Assembly (NCBI GenBank): GCA_028023455.1
Contig: JAQFVV010012989.1
Location: 124,001-188,000 of the forward strand
DNA from: Epiperipatus broadwayi
Taxonomy: Eukaryota > Onychophora > Udeonychophora > Euonychophora > Peripatidae
Direction of reading: 5' to 3'
Length of the DNA stretch: 64,000 bases
The first letter of the stretch is position 1; the number at the start of each line of letters is the position of its first letter. The notes under the pieces were generated by a model. That model was given only the letters and a program-made list of their open reading frames with translations, ran no database searches and was not told where the DNA came from. Position numbers and translations under genes: made by a program. Shown here piece after piece: positions 51,421 through 63,988 of the stretch.

Positions 51421-52083
51421 ATGTGCCAAGAGTAGTTAACCCATTTTTAAAAATAAAAATGTTTTATGGGCAAGATGAAGAATCACCAATGGACCACATA
51501 AATAACCTCAAAAAGTATTTTGCAATGAAATGATGTCCAAAGATGTCAAATTGAAAATGGCCATGAATCATTTACAGGGTGAGGCACAAATATGGTAAGA
51601 ATCCCTGCTCAAAAATCCAGAGAATTTTACACAATACACTCAAGCATTAGCAAAAACTTACTGGAACAAGGACTACCAGGAGGGAGTCAAAAATAGGGTA
51701 GCATGCAAGGAAGAGGAATGGTATGTACCCTTCTTTAGGAAACAGGTGGTGACACTCAAGGCACTGATAGGGTGTCAAATGACAGAAAAACAAATCAAGA
51801 TCATCCATAGGAATTTTCCCAACATAGTTGGACATCTGTTAATCAGCATGGGGTGTGAAACTGTCAAACAGATGGTGGAAATGTTAAGTGCATTTGATAG
51901 CAATAAAGGTGGGGTTGAACAAATGGTTAAATACATTAACAAAATACTGAACCAACAGGATGAACTCCAGCTTAATACTTTGATGTTTGCAGATATTTTA
52001 GAAAATAAAATAAAGGATAAGGATTTCCCTGCTAAAAATAAAGGAATAGGTATTCATGCAAGATCTTCATCCTCAGGGGAATG
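51421..52083 (+). pseudogene. gag remnant of a Ty3/gypsy- or retrovirus-like element
   Basis: The frame starting near 51459 gives FYGQDEESPMDHINNLKKYF and then shifts. The second frame gives MAMNHLQGEAQIW, a stop at 51596-51598 where a second tryptophan-like position is usual, then ESLLKNPENFTQY and YWNKDYQEGVKNR. The longest open part is 51746-52083 (112 codons, ALIGCQMTEKQIK to the stop). The FxG.....WW.....F......F..Y pattern is that of the capsid region of LTR-retrotransposon gag proteins. No zinc knuckle is visible. Defects are at least one frameshift (51480-51560) and one internal stop. No protease, reverse transcriptase, RNase H or integrase follows. Confidence 0.6.
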
Positions 52084-52660
52084 ATTAGAAGTCAAGATAA
52101 ATACAAAGATGAAGATCTTGATGTAAAGTTGAGAGACTGGTGTGAGCAGCATAGAGAAACACTCTATCAACATCACCTCAAACATCTTCAGTATATCCAA
52201 AGAGATATTAATAGACCAAAAACCAAATGGACTTAAACTCTGCAGACTATAGACATGGTTTAATAATAAATGAGATCAAAAAGTTATTAGAATAAAGATT
52301 TATTCAGTTAGGAAAAATAAGCTGAGTGTCAGTGGGGACTGGGGATGTGCATATGAAAGTAAGGGAAAATAATAGCCCAAAAATTCATACACTTCATTAA
52401 GTATGGTAAGACCATCCTTAAATGCCAATCAAGCTAATAGTAGCAGGCTTCTGAAAAAGAGAGGGGGCAGACTCTCACCATGGCAAAATTGGCCTCAAAA
52501 TGGATGAGCAAGGCTCCAATGTGGTCAGATGTGGGCTCTTTACCATATGCATCCCATGAACATGGAAATATTGTTTGTTTGCTGCACCATAATAAACCCC
52601 TAAATTATGAGCTTCACAGCCGCCCACCACATAGGACAATCAGCAGACAGATAGATCAGC
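52084..52660 (+). other. Internal region of the LTR element without pol
   Basis: About 580 bases separate gag from the polypurine tract. A frame at 52480-52683 (67 codons) has no recognised motif. The space is far too short for pol, so the element is internally deleted or belongs to a non-autonomous family. Confidence 0.5.
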
Positions 52661-52680
52661 AAGAGAAAAAAAGGGGGGAT
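52661..52680 (+). promoter_or_regulatory. Polypurine tract
   Basis: AAGAGAAAAAAAGGGGGGAT lies immediately before TGATAAATT, the start of the 3' LTR. This is the normal place and composition for the plus-strand primer. Confidence 0.75.
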
Positions 52681-54123
52681 TGATAAATTAAAAGTTATTA
52701 AGAATAAAAAAGGCTAAAAACCTTATTCTATTTATTCCATCAACCATGGAGGTGTTGTACCATATTTTTGGATACAAGTTTGCACTGACAATTTACAATT
52801 TTAAATTACCCAATTCCCAGAAAGAAAACAATAATTTTCTTTTTAAGTATATGATTGTATTTTATTTTGACATCATAAGTTATATATTTTTTTTTAAGTT
52901 AAAGAAATTAAAAAGATGTAAAGAGAATAACAAAATGTTGCTTTGATTTTTGCTAAGATAATAAAATAAATTCTTATTGCAAAATTAATTAGCAACACTT
53001 TAAAGTTAAAATCACAGCATTCTTTTAGCATAATTAAAGATGGTGACCAAAGGGGGGAAAAGATGATTTTGAAACAAAAATAAATTAAACCTTGTTAAAG
53101 TTAACAGGTGTCAACAGAATATGCATGGCTGACAAAAATCAGGAAGGCATTATAAAAGTGAATAAATCTTGCACCAAAAATCTTCACCTTCTTTTGCCTG
53201 GTGTTATCTGTGACCTAAAATAGCTATTTGATAGAAATTAATGATTTTTTCTGCAAGGTCATATAAAATGCACCAAGCCACTCTCACCAATGGACTGAAT
53301 CGTTGTAATATGTGTGAGTAGAGAAAATTTTATTTGCCAATGTTTTCTTATTTCCTGAAGTTGTAATAATTCCATAAGTGAAGCCATCACATCACCTATC
53401 TGAAGCTTTGAACCCTGGACTACTTTCAAGCTGTAAAAAGAGTGTATAATGGATCCCTCTCAGAAGAAACCCATGCATAGTAATCTATATTGTACTATAC
53501 ATGAACAATTAAACTTACCGGTAAGCAACTTTATTGCATAATTTAAAAGTGATCACTTTCTTGAATTATAATGATACCAATGCTGTGTTGAGTCAGACTA
53601 CTAAAAATGTAAATCTTAAGAATAGTAATTTTTAATAACCATTTAATTTTGATTTTATACTTTTATTCTCTTATTAATGTTATAAATATTTTAATTATGA
53701 ATTAATAAACCTTCTGGATATAATTTATATTGGTATTTATTTAAGTTGGTTATTAATAGAATAAAATTATTTAAATTCAACAATTATTACTTTACCAAAT
53801 AAATTGCAATGCTGCATTAGAAAATACAATCCTCTGGGTATAGCAAATAATTTTATAATAGTAACTAATAAAGATAAGGGGAAGCCAGTGAATTCTCATA
53901 TAGAATTCTGGTGCTTTTCAAATAAATTGAAAGCTGGTTCTGTCCTCAACTATTATTCAAGTTTAATTATATTAATCAGATTGTTTGCCCAGGAAAAATA
54001 ATTGTACTTGATAAAATTACCTGACATATCCGAATGAGGGAATTATCAAATCAAATGTAATTTGGTCACTGAATATGAAGCATATAAATTGTATAAAACC
54101 CTAAGATACTTCTGGATGCTATA
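52681..54123 (+). mobile_element. 3' LTR of the LTR retrotransposon
   Basis: It starts with TG directly after the polypurine tract and ends ...GCTATA, aligned to ...GGTACA of the 5' LTR. Length is about 1.44 kb. A TATA box (TATAAAAG, 53151-53158) is conserved with the 5' copy. A frame at 53804-54001 is a by-product of LTR sequence. Confidence 0.75.
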
Positions 54124-54140
54124 ATATATATAAACATTAA

Positions 54141-54283
54141 AATCAGTCAATACTTTGTGATTCTCAATATCAATAACAATCAACAATCTCATCCTGTTGT
54201 CAAGGCAACCACTTTTTAACAATAACAACAGATTGAAATTGATGATTACTATTCATATTGAGATTATCTAAGTGTTGACTGAT
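54141..54283. mobile_element. 143-bp MITE, family M1 copy 2 (TTAA-flanked)
   Basis: The left end AATCAGTCAATACTTTG and right end CTAAGTGTTGACTGAT match copy 1 (1245-1404), as does the centre (CAACAATCTCATCCTGTTGTCAAGGCAACC). TTAA flanks both sides (54137-54140 and 54284-54287). It sits just outside the 3' LTR. Confidence 0.75.
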
Positions 54284-54289
54284 TTAAAT

Positions 54290-54950
54290 CATTAATTATA
54301 AACCCATTGTCCTTGAGAATTATGACACTTTTATGTATATCTATTTAGAATATATCGATGGTGGCAAAATCATAAAACCAATTAACATGTTCTTTCACTT
54401 GCTGCAAATAATGATAAAAAATTCTACAACTGCAAGAGGGCATCTTTAATGAATGGTGCATGTGAAGCAAATAAAGTTTAACATATATGTTAAACATTTT
54501 TTATTAATGAAATTAAGTTATGATTTTCATGAGTAAACATAAAACTGTTAAGTGATTACATTTTAGTTTACAAGAATCAAATGCTTTGCATTCTAGCTTT
54601 GTCACCAACTAATTCAGATACATTTATCATTATTAATAATTATTTTTAAACAAGAGATTACCCCTAGCCCATATATAAAAAAGGCAAAGGAAATTATTCT
54701 TTAATTTTACATAGGCATTTTTAATTTTGTAGAATTATTGTAATGGATTTTGTTCATATATATAATCAAAATTATTCTAAATTCACAACTCAATCACACT
54801 TTCCAAGAAAATAAACACTAAAATATTACCAATGGTTTCACTGCTACAAACAGACTTCTCAAGTGTAAAGAACTACAAAATAACAACACATTTAAACTAA
54901 ACATTACCCACAATTCCACTTACTTCCCACATAACTGTAATATAAAGTTT
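54290..54950. other. AT-rich DNA, no gene seen
   Basis: No recognisable element. Confidence 0.35.
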
Positions 54951-54962
54951 TAATAATAAAGA

Positions 54963-55290
54963 TTGTTTAATTCTACTTTTCATTTCATTTCTGTCAAAGA
55001 AGACAACCTTAGCTTCATCAAAATTAATAGGGTCACCAAAAGTAGGGTTAGAAATAAATGTCTTGGTTCTCTTTGTATATCATTGAAAAAGATACAGGCC
55101 AGGATTATTAATTTTGATGAAGAAAAGGTTATCTTCTTTGAGAGAAATGAAATAAAAAGAAGAATTAAAGAATCTTTACTATTAAAAATTTATGATTCTG
55201 AAGCAATTAACTGATTTAAAAGTTCTTTTAACATTAAGGATGGAATTGTGAGCAATGTTTGGTTTAAATATTTGTTAATTATCCAGTTTT
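54963..55290 (+). pseudogene. Possible GIY-YIG C-terminal remnant of a Penelope-like element
   Basis: The plus-strand frame ends IINFDEEKVIFFERNEIKRR, IKESLLLKIYDSEAIN and a stop. In another frame SSFNIKDGIVSNVW follows. The order (INFD..KV, a basic RRIKESLLIK block, then a short end with DGI...W) resembles the last third of Penelope-type GIY-YIG domains. The diagnostic YIG start is absent, so confidence is limited. Confidence 0.35.
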
Positions 55291-55540
55291 TTGTTGTTAA
55301 TTAGATAACGCTCATCATCTACATATTTTCCAAATAAATAAAGCATGGTCATATGATTTTTATGTTGTTTAAAAGAAATATTCTTCACTTCATTCATTTG
55401 CACTATTTCCATAGTAACATTTTATTCACTTGGAATATAAGTAGAGGCAATAAAATCCCTTTGTTATTTAGTCATATCAACAATAAATCATTTTTATAAC
55501 TTTTTTCTTTTGGTTAATGATTTTAAGAATAGTAATTATT

Positions 55541-55720
55541 ATAAACAATGAGGATTTCCAATTCCTCTACAAGCTTTGTGATAAATGCTTAGCCAGAGCC
55601 AGCACTTAAAATATCTCTGTCACAAAGCTTGTAGAGGAATTGGCAATCCTCATTGTTTATAACTTTCAAACTTAAAAGATAGGGTCATGTGATCTATGGC
55701 TCTTATTTTGACTAGTAATT
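55541..55720. repeat. Foldback related to the 25456-26222 element
   Basis: The 41-base arms (55541-55581 and 55620-55660; CCTCTACAAGCTTTGTGA and complement) are inverted around AATGCTTAGCCAGAGCCAGC, a block shared with 25564-25698. GATAGGGTCATGTGATCTAT downstream is the complement of a segment near 25958-25985, so this is a rearranged relative of that family. Confidence 0.7.
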
Positions 55721-56460
55721 ATTATATCTTGTTAAAACCCTGAGATAAATGTCATCTAATTAATGCAACATAAGAATTTAGAACCTACTTGTTAGCCTTG
55801 ATAAAATATGTAAATATAGAGAATCAATTCAATGGTGTTTAACATACACTTTAGATGCAGAAAAGAAGAATCAGCCATGACATATTAATACTGCTGATCT
55901 TTGATACAGATCTACATATCAGTGTATTTTATTTTAAATCTTGATAAAGAGTCTCATACTGTAATGAAGCCAGAGGAGTGTTTTATTCTATCCTCTGCCT
56001 TTTAAAAAGATGGATCTTATTTTGAATAATACAGATTTTTGTGCTTCTGTTAATTAATTAATTTCATCTCTAATAATAATAAAGATATTTGTATCATTTT
56101 TTTTAATATTAGTATTTGGATAAATATAAATTAGCCATTGAAATATGGAATATAAATATTTGGTCAGATGAGAAATACAATCATTTATTTTGTTACAAAT
56201 AAACATCAAGCAACAAACTCAGAAGTGTCTTAGACAGGGGTAGTGATACAAATGGGTTGGTAGAGATAACAGTAATATGCAAATAAATAAAATAAGGTAT
56301 TAAAATACCTTGCAGTTTTAGAAAGGCTACATGATGGAAAGAGGGATAAGCATTCTAGCTATTAAATAAATAAAAAACAGAGTTTTTATATACATTTTTA
56401 AAAAAAATTGTATACAAAAGTGAGTAGATAATTTATTATAAATATATATATATGATTACT
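55721..56460. other. AT-rich DNA, no gene seen
   Basis: Short frames only. A (TA)n tract lies near 56440. Confidence 0.35.
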
Positions 56461-57860
56461 CAAGCGAAATCAAAAATGGAACCTCAGGAAAGTAAAACTG
56501 ACTCATAATAAAAAATTTGAGAACATGATTATTAATGTGCTAACAGAATTGAATAAAAAATAGACATACAAAATGAAGACCTTAAAATAAATAAGGAGAT
56601 TGTAGAAAGCATGTTCACAGAATATAGAGACCAAATGAAAAAAACAGAATGAAGGATTGAGAAAACAAATAAAAAATTTGTTTACAGAAATAAAAGATGA
56701 TAGAAACAGCTGATAGAGGAAATTAGAGGAAATAAACAAGAAAATGTTGTGGTAAATGAAGCAGATAAAGCTAGTGATAAATACCCAACTGAATGAGTTT
56801 AAAAAGTTTAATATATTGATAATCTAAATAATTTTAACATAGAAATCTTAAAAGGTGATGCATGCATTATAGCTGACTGGATTTTTAAATGCACACATAA
56901 TAAAGATGAACTTGAAAAAATATCTGATTTGGAAAATGAATTAAGTTATTTAAATCTTATAAAAAATGGATTTTAAAGAAAAATCACTTTAATAGAGTCA
57001 AATATAAAAGTATTTTGTTCAGTAGAGTGTATATTAAAAGTACTAAGAAACTACTTAGATTAAAATTTAGAGAACTAGAAAAGAGAAATCCAGAGTTTAA
57101 GCAAATAATTAATCTATGTAAATGGTCCAATAAGAAATTATGTTCAAGAACTCATTATGTAAGGATGAGAGTAAAAAGTAGAGTTAGAAAGTACAAAATA
57201 AAATATTCATTTTTAAAACAAAATGAATCAGAGTTACTATATGATAAATAAAAGGTAATATAGTTCATTCCATGTGAGGACCTGCATATTGATTGAAAAA
57301 TAGTTAGAAAGGCAAAGTTTAATCCTTCTATGAATAAGGATGGCATTTTAGTTGATGACTTTGGGCTTGGTAATGGGTACTTTATATAGGAGAATAAACA
57401 AATAATTTATATAGTTCACATTATAAAAGTAAATACTAGTGAGCATAAAAAAATGATTACTTTTTAAAAAATGGATGGGACTGTTCAAATGCTAAAATAA
57501 TAGTTAAAAAAAAAACGACATGGCAAATGAGCTTTATATAATTCAATATTGAATGGTTCTTAAACCAAAGAAAGTACTGCCTTTATACTCTCAATGTTTG
57601 ATAGAAATTTCAGGATTATTTGTATCACATTGAAATCAGGCTAATAAGAAAATTTCATACTTTACTTTCCAACAGTGTCGATAAATGGTTAAAAAAGGGA
57701 TTAGGGTTCAGAATTTAAATGAGATCACTCTATTCTTTGCATTGTTAATTAAGCATGTAAAAGAAAACACTATATAGTTTGAAACCAAAATTAATTTTAT
57801 GAATTTATCGATGGTTGATCATGCTGCTTTCTATACTGATCATGGCTGGAAAGTGTTTCA
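56461..57860 (+). pseudogene. Broken reading frames of unknown element
   Basis: Plus-strand frames in succession give KINKEIVESMFTEYRDQMKK, FNIEILKGDACIIADWIF, ENELSYLNLIKNGF, a basic stretch at 57015-57251 (VYIKSTKKLLRLKFRELEKR ... RMRVKSRVRKYKIKY) and, near 57780-57870, NFMNLSMVDHAAFYTDHGWK. These look like decayed protein sequence (charged, coiled-coil-like, then basic), more so than the flanks. However, stops and shifts break them throughout. I cannot name a family. A gag or ORF1-like origin is conceivable for the first part, but no diagnostic motif is present. Confidence 0.3.
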
Positions 57861-57914
57861 TTGTTTTGAGGTCGTCATGTTTTATTGATACTCCAGAATT
57901 CTTATCTCAGAATG

Positions 57915-58070
57915 TTCCCAATCTTATTATATTTATATTTATCAGTCTCCAAATCTCAAAAGTGAGATAGTAATAGTATTATATTTGTCAATCTCTGCCT
58001 CAAGAGGGAGCTAGGCATAGTTTTATATGTGTCAGTCTCTAAATCTCATAATAGAGCAAGTCTTTATTTA
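57915..58070. repeat. Degenerate tandem repeat, about 50-bp unit
   Basis: Three rough units each contain TATAT..GTCAGTCTC (or CAATCTC) followed by AAATCTCA..AGAG/GTGAGATAG. Confidence 0.4.
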
Positions 58071-60508
58071 AAGGGATTATTATCTGGTTTAGTTGATATT
58101 ATATTTGTGCTCAAGCTAGCTCTCTTGGTGTTCACATTACATGATACACTCATTGTCGGCAGGAGACTTCTTTGTTTGTCTCAACATTGCAAGCAGATGA
58201 TCAAGTCTAATAAATGCTTTTTATGAAATTAATGAAATAATTTTTTATATGAATACCAATGTACTGGATTTGTAAAAATGACATTATTTGTTATGTTTAT
58301 ACCAGCTTGTAAGTCTGTTTTTAAAGAAGTATGACTAAGCATGCCATTATTGCAAAATTAAAAGAACATTTTTTTAGAGTAGAAATAAAATCGGGTGATG
58401 TTTATGGCTAAATTGACTTTATTTTATTCCTAAATGGAGCAGGGGCAAATGTAACTCACAACAACTAAATTTATAGACATTGTTTTGTGTAAATATTTTT
58501 CTTTATTACAAAATATTAAAAGCCATGTATATAAAATAAATTTTCAAGTGATTGAAAATGATAACAATACATGTAAAACTAAAATATATTATATATATTT
58601 TTTATTTTAAAATAATATTACTATTATAAATAAAAGAAACATTGCTATAGAAACCAGTACAATTACTGGGGGGGGGGGGTAAAAACGCTACAATTGTTGG
58701 CATTTGCAAAAAGGGAGGAAAGGATTGTTACTTCTTCATCATGTCTTTTATTGAATAGAAATCAATAAAATTTGTAAGGATTATTTACGTGAACATCATG
58801 CATTTTTTGGAGTAGAGAACTCTCCAGAATGCTTTTCCTGACATTTCTAACATTATAGGTGAATATGGAGCTGTAAACAAAAAAAGTCTTAAAATTCACT
58901 TTGATCCTGCGGATCTCATCACTATTTAATGTTGAAGAAATATTTGACATTTACTTTCTACAAAAAGAAAACTAGCCATTTAAAGTGATTATCCCTTAAA
59001 AATGTACTTCTACAATTAATCTGCTTCGATTTGTATTGATGGTCATAGAAAAATTGCAATGGAGGTTCTCATAGGAAAAACTGCAATGGAGTGAATCAAA
59101 AGAAGTTAAAATATTAGTATTGAATAGCAGACAGTCAAAATTGATGATTTCAATGGCAATACATTCACATTTATGATGACAAAAATATACAAATATATGT
59201 GAGCTCATGATAATTAACTGAACTTTCTATAGCTATTCACAATGAATTATTGTAAGCTACAAACATTTTCCCCTTCTCGTGTGTGATCGTCATGTACTTT
59301 TTTAAGTGTAAATATTTAAATACATGTTTATTATTATTATTATTATATAATTCTATTTGTCAATTAAAGTTATTGTTGTTGTTAATAAAATTGTTATCCA
59401 TCATTTCTCATCTGAAGTCCAAGCTGATTATTTAATTTTGTTCATGTAACGATCAAGAAATATAAATGAATCTGCATGGAAACTTGTTTTTATGTATGTT
59501 CAATTTGATTATTGCTAGTTACTTATAGATTTGTTAATTAAAATAAATTGCATGTAATCACTTTCAATCCAAAGCATAAGATAAAACTTTTTAAAAGAAA
59601 AAAAAAACAGATTGACAGTATTTTATTTACTTTAATAAAGCAATGTTGGAGTATTAATTTAGAATAGTACATAGTAGTAACCACTGAGAAAAGTTTATAT
59701 TTATATAAATTAAACTCAGTGTATAATCTTTAAATAACAAAACATGCAGATATGTTTAATATGTGAAATAGACTATAAGTTTTTTAGGATTTAAATGTTT
59801 TTGTAATTAAGTTTTATTTAAATAAATTCAAAGCAAATGTAAGCTGATTGCTGAGAATTATAAATAAAGGTAGCTTTATAATGAAAGTTTGATATGTAAA
59901 ATCTTTTAAAGTCGTTTTATAATAGAGTGAAATTGAAAAATAATTAGATTATTATTAAGGAATGGATTACATTCTAGCATTATATTCAAAATAAAAAAAA
60001 AGTTGTTTCCAAAGTTTTTAATGTACAATTACATCTCTTCTAATCTTGAATAGATTATTAATACTAAGATTAAATAAATAAAATTGATAATTATCAAACC
60101 AGATTTCATTTTATGTGATGGACTTAACTTTTGAGATATTTACTGCTATAAAACTTAAGATTTGATTGTCACAACATTTTAGGCAACATATTTGCCAATA
60201 TAATCAAATCTAATCCTCAATTTAAATTCAGTTTTTTTTTTTGTTAAAAGAAAGACTCTTGGCATTATTGTTAACTTCATAAAATTAGAGTTGTAACTAA
60301 TGAGTCAAATGATAGGAAAAAAAACATTAAGAAAACCTTATTCATTGCTGATTCTAATATTATATTGATTAGAAATTTAATACTGAGTATATTCTAAAAT
60401 TTTTCTGTTTTGTTATTTATTTTTTAGCAATTGACTGCTATAAATCTTGTGTTTTGCATAGAAAGACAACGCACTATTAATATATTCTAATATGTTTACT
60501 GGTGATTT

Positions 60509-60539
<31 letters not shown>

Positions 60540-60940
60540 ATTTGTCAGCTGACATATAGTATTTGGTTTATAGTCTAACTCTTAAAAAATAATAATAATT
60601 ATTTTAGAATTAATCAAGATTTATTGAAGAACATTTCTTGGTATATATAAAATTGGGTATATGAGATTTAAATAAAGCACTAAAGAACAAATACTTTTTA
60701 AACATCTCTGCATAGATAAATAATGAAGAAAAAGAATCAATTATAAGTCAATTCTTACCAAATCAGTGGACTTCAAGGCAGTGAAAAATTTTGTAGACTT
60801 CATTCTCTAAATTAGTCTCCAGTTAACAATAGCTAAACATCCATTTATTAATCAATATTTTGATGACTAGCTATGATTGATACAAAATAGCTATCAAAAA
60901 TCAAATCGTAAAGTTGCTTATAAATTTTTTGCTATTTAAA
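58071..60940. other. AT-rich DNA, no gene assigned
   Basis: A G12 run lies at 58668-58679 and a (CA)n(TA)n tract at about 60508-60540. Minus-strand frames at 58762-58950 and 58996-59208 have no recognised motif. Confidence 0.4.
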
Positions 60941-61010
60941 AAAAAACCCATATTTGAACCTATGTCCTGGGTAATGCAGTAGATAAACTAACGAGTACAA
61001 CACATTTGTT
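60940..61010 (-). repeat. tRNA-like fragment, probable SINE head
   Basis: On the minus strand, ACTCGTTAGTTTATCTACTG (A-box-like), GCATTACCCAGGACATA and AGGTTCAAATATGGG (B-box-like) follow tRNA order and spacing. Mismatches to both box consensuses make it non-functional. Confidence 0.35.
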
Positions 61011-63149
61011 TTGCAATTTGTTATAAATTCAAAAGTTTAGCTATTAGTTTTAAACTGTCTTATAGTTAACCTAAGAAAATAATTAATCTGCTTTTAGATT
61101 TTAATTGAATCAATATTAACTTACCAGCAATCGTGTTAGCTCAGCAGGAAACCAATTTCCGATTTTTGTTTTATTTCTAAGGTTTTATAATTAATGATTT
61201 TTACAAAAGTTAAATTAAAGGTTTAGAAATTATTGTATTCTATAACATTCTGTTGTAATTTAGTTTAAGAAAATGTAATAAGTCATATATTTCGATTTTT
61301 TCTTTTGATACATAAATTTTGTCTTTGAAACATTACACACAGAAACTTGTAAATACTTACATAGATACACACACATTCATATGAACACACACATAATATA
61401 CGGTTTAGTGCATATTAGTTATATCTGTGTTTATCCTTTTGAAATGGGGTTCAAATTCAAATAAAATTTGAAAATATTTGCAGGTTTCAAATAAGTCTAG
61501 GTCTTTCTTTTAAGTAACTGGCATATTGTTAGTGGTAAACTAGTATCAGTATTAATTCTCATCTCACAGAATCTCATCTTTCTACTGTTTCTCTGTAAAG
61601 AAAACAATTGATATATTGTAGCCAACAGTGAGCTATTTAAAAGTTATTTTACATACAAATTATAATAATGGTACTGACAATCATTATCATCTGAAATAAT
61701 AAAAACAGATATCATATTGATATTTAATGTACTGAGTATTTCATTATTATTATGTCATCTATTCATTGCAGAGATTTAAATTGATTACTAAAACGCAATA
61801 AAACCTCTAAATATTATATTTATTAAATTTGATTACACATCTCATTTATACCATCATTAAATAACAAAGTAAGTAAAAAATAAAACCATTTATTAAATTT
61901 AATTAATATCTTGTTTACATTATCATTCAAATACTAAGCAAATCAAATTGAAAATATTTCATCTGCTTGGCAATTGAACAATGTTGTAAAAAGCTTAATT
62001 AAGTTTATACATTTATATCCACATGTGAGGAGGGGTGTGTGATTCCAAGAATATTTTGTCATTTAATATATTAAAAAAATCATAGTGTTAATAATAATTA
62101 TATAATATAATTTAATTTAATCCATTTCTAAAAACACTGAATTTAGTAACTACTAGTAATTTATTCATGATTAAAAAGTAATATTTACTTTATTGTTTAA
62201 CATTTAAATAAAGTGATAAAAATATATTAAGTATTTATATTCTTTGTTTATATAAAAATGAAAGTGTACTGAGTTATGTTTCTAAAAGAATCTTTATAAT
62301 TTAAGTAGAAAAAAAAATTATAATAGAAAGGAAAATAATTTTCTGATTACGATACTGCATAATTTTTACTACAGAAAAATAAAGAATCATGTCTAACAAA
62401 AAAGAAATAAAATTACACAAAATATAATATTTAATCAATATTCAAAACTAAGAAAAAAATTTAATAGTTTTATATTAAGAGAAAAATATATTTTATAAAG
62501 TCCTGTTGATCATCATTTCATTTTTATTAAATACTTTTGTGTGACATTCCTAAAATTTCTGTATCCACTACAAGAATCATTATTTAGTTTCTATTTTTAT
62601 TATAATTAAATGGTTTTTTAAAAAATATTCTCATATAAACATTATATTTATGATTTTGTCAATAGATGGAATTTACAGTCAGGCAAAAAATAGTCTTTGA
62701 AAAAAACCATAGAAAGTTAACTAATTTTTATTTTTTTAATTTAAAATTGTTTTATATTTAATATTTATAAATACATAATTGTTATTAATTTATACAATTT
62801 ATTTTTTATTACAACTTGGGACAAGAAGCATGTAATTATGTTAACATATATTTTGTTAAATTTTTAAAATATTTTTATTTATTTTTACTATTTTTGAATA
62901 TAAAATGATAAAATATATTTTTATTTGATGACATATTTACTAATATTAGTTTATTGAAGGATCACATATACAAAAGAAATAACAATTGAAGAACAATCTT
63001 TTACAGATTATATATCAAATAAATTTATTAGTGCCTACATGTTTTGTTAATGCTATATTTTCCTATATGGAAAAAACAATATTTTTTCAAAGAATAATTT
63101 TTTTATTTGACCACCTAAATTATATATTTACTAAATATTTTGGAGTTCA
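61011..63149. other. AT-rich DNA, no gene seen
   Basis: (AC)n tracts lie near 61365-61395. TTAGCTCAGCAGG at 61135 resembles an A box, but no B box follows it. Confidence 0.4.
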
Positions 63150-63229
63150 TTATATATATTTAATGTTTTATCAGGTATATGATGTAAATAAAGTAGTTTA
63201 CATCATATAACCATGAACACATTAAATAT
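63150..63229. repeat. Imperfect palindrome, about 36-bp arms
   Basis: TATATATTTAATGTT...GTATATGATGTAAA is inverted as GTTTACATCATATAACC...CATTAAATATATATA around a loop of about 6 bases. Confidence 0.65.
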
Positions 63230-63705
63230 ATATATATATATTATTAATCTCGATGGGGAGAAAATGTTTTATCATTTCATAAAAAAAGAAAAATTGTTAT
63301 GTGATTTTATATTTTTATTTGAGATCTTATGGTTTTTCTTTGAAAAGTTAACCTTGACAATGGTGGATGCTATTACATCGAAATATGGGAAGTAAGCAAA
63401 AATATCACACAGTTGAACCCAAAAACTACTTTATATATATATACAAAATTTATAAAAACAAACTAAAGATTATAATAAATTAAATTTGGTTTATCAAACA
63501 TTCACAATATCTAATATATGTATACATTATTCACTTTAATCATTAGCTTATATATGTAATTATACATTATTGTTAATGTATTTAATTTTGTTGAAAGTAC
63601 ATGGAAGATAATCTCTATGATAGATTATATTTATGTTTATTAGAAAAAAATATATATTTATTAATTTGTAGATTTGCTACATTTTTTTATTTATTTATTT
63701 ATTTT

Positions 63706-63988
63706 ATATACAAAATTGACAAAGCATATGACACACTTCAATGAGAAGCTATAAAGATACACAGAAATTATTACACGCTAAGCACTTTTGAGGCCTTTTG
63801 CCTCATATTCATAGAGGTACTGTGAGCTGCAGAATGAGGAAATATGGCCTATTTCCTCATTCTGAAGCTCACAGTACCACTATGAATATGAGGCAAAAGG
63901 CCTCGAAAGCGCTTAGCATGTGGTAATTTCTGTGTATCTTTATAGATTCTCATTGAAGTGTGTCATACGCTTTGTTAATTTTGTATAT
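63706..63988. mobile_element. Near-perfect hairpin element, 139-bp arms, 5-base loop
   Basis: Positions 63706-63844 and 63850-63988 are reverse complements with only scattered mismatches (for example GCACTTTTGAGGCC against GCGCTTTCGAGGCC). The tip is TGGCC. Arm landmarks are GACAAAGCATATGACACACT, GATACACAGAAATT, TTTTGCCTCATATTCATAG and GAATGAGGAAATA. There is no coding capacity. It is best read as a foldback MITE. Exact ends are hard to set because the flanks are TA-rich and the window ends 12 bases later. Confidence 0.85.

Noticed and set aside
50903-51429. Overlapping minus-strand hydrophobic frames
   Set aside because: They are complements of the purine-rich leader of the LTR element, giving artificial F/L/S-rich peptides.
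61130-61165. tRNA gene suggested by TTAGCTCAGCAGG
   Set aside because: No B box at the right distance and no foldable acceptor stem.
63351-63393. Small exon ending MVDAITSKYGK before GTAAGC
   Set aside because: A donor-like and an acceptor-like site are present, but the stretch is too short and the context too AT-rich to support it.
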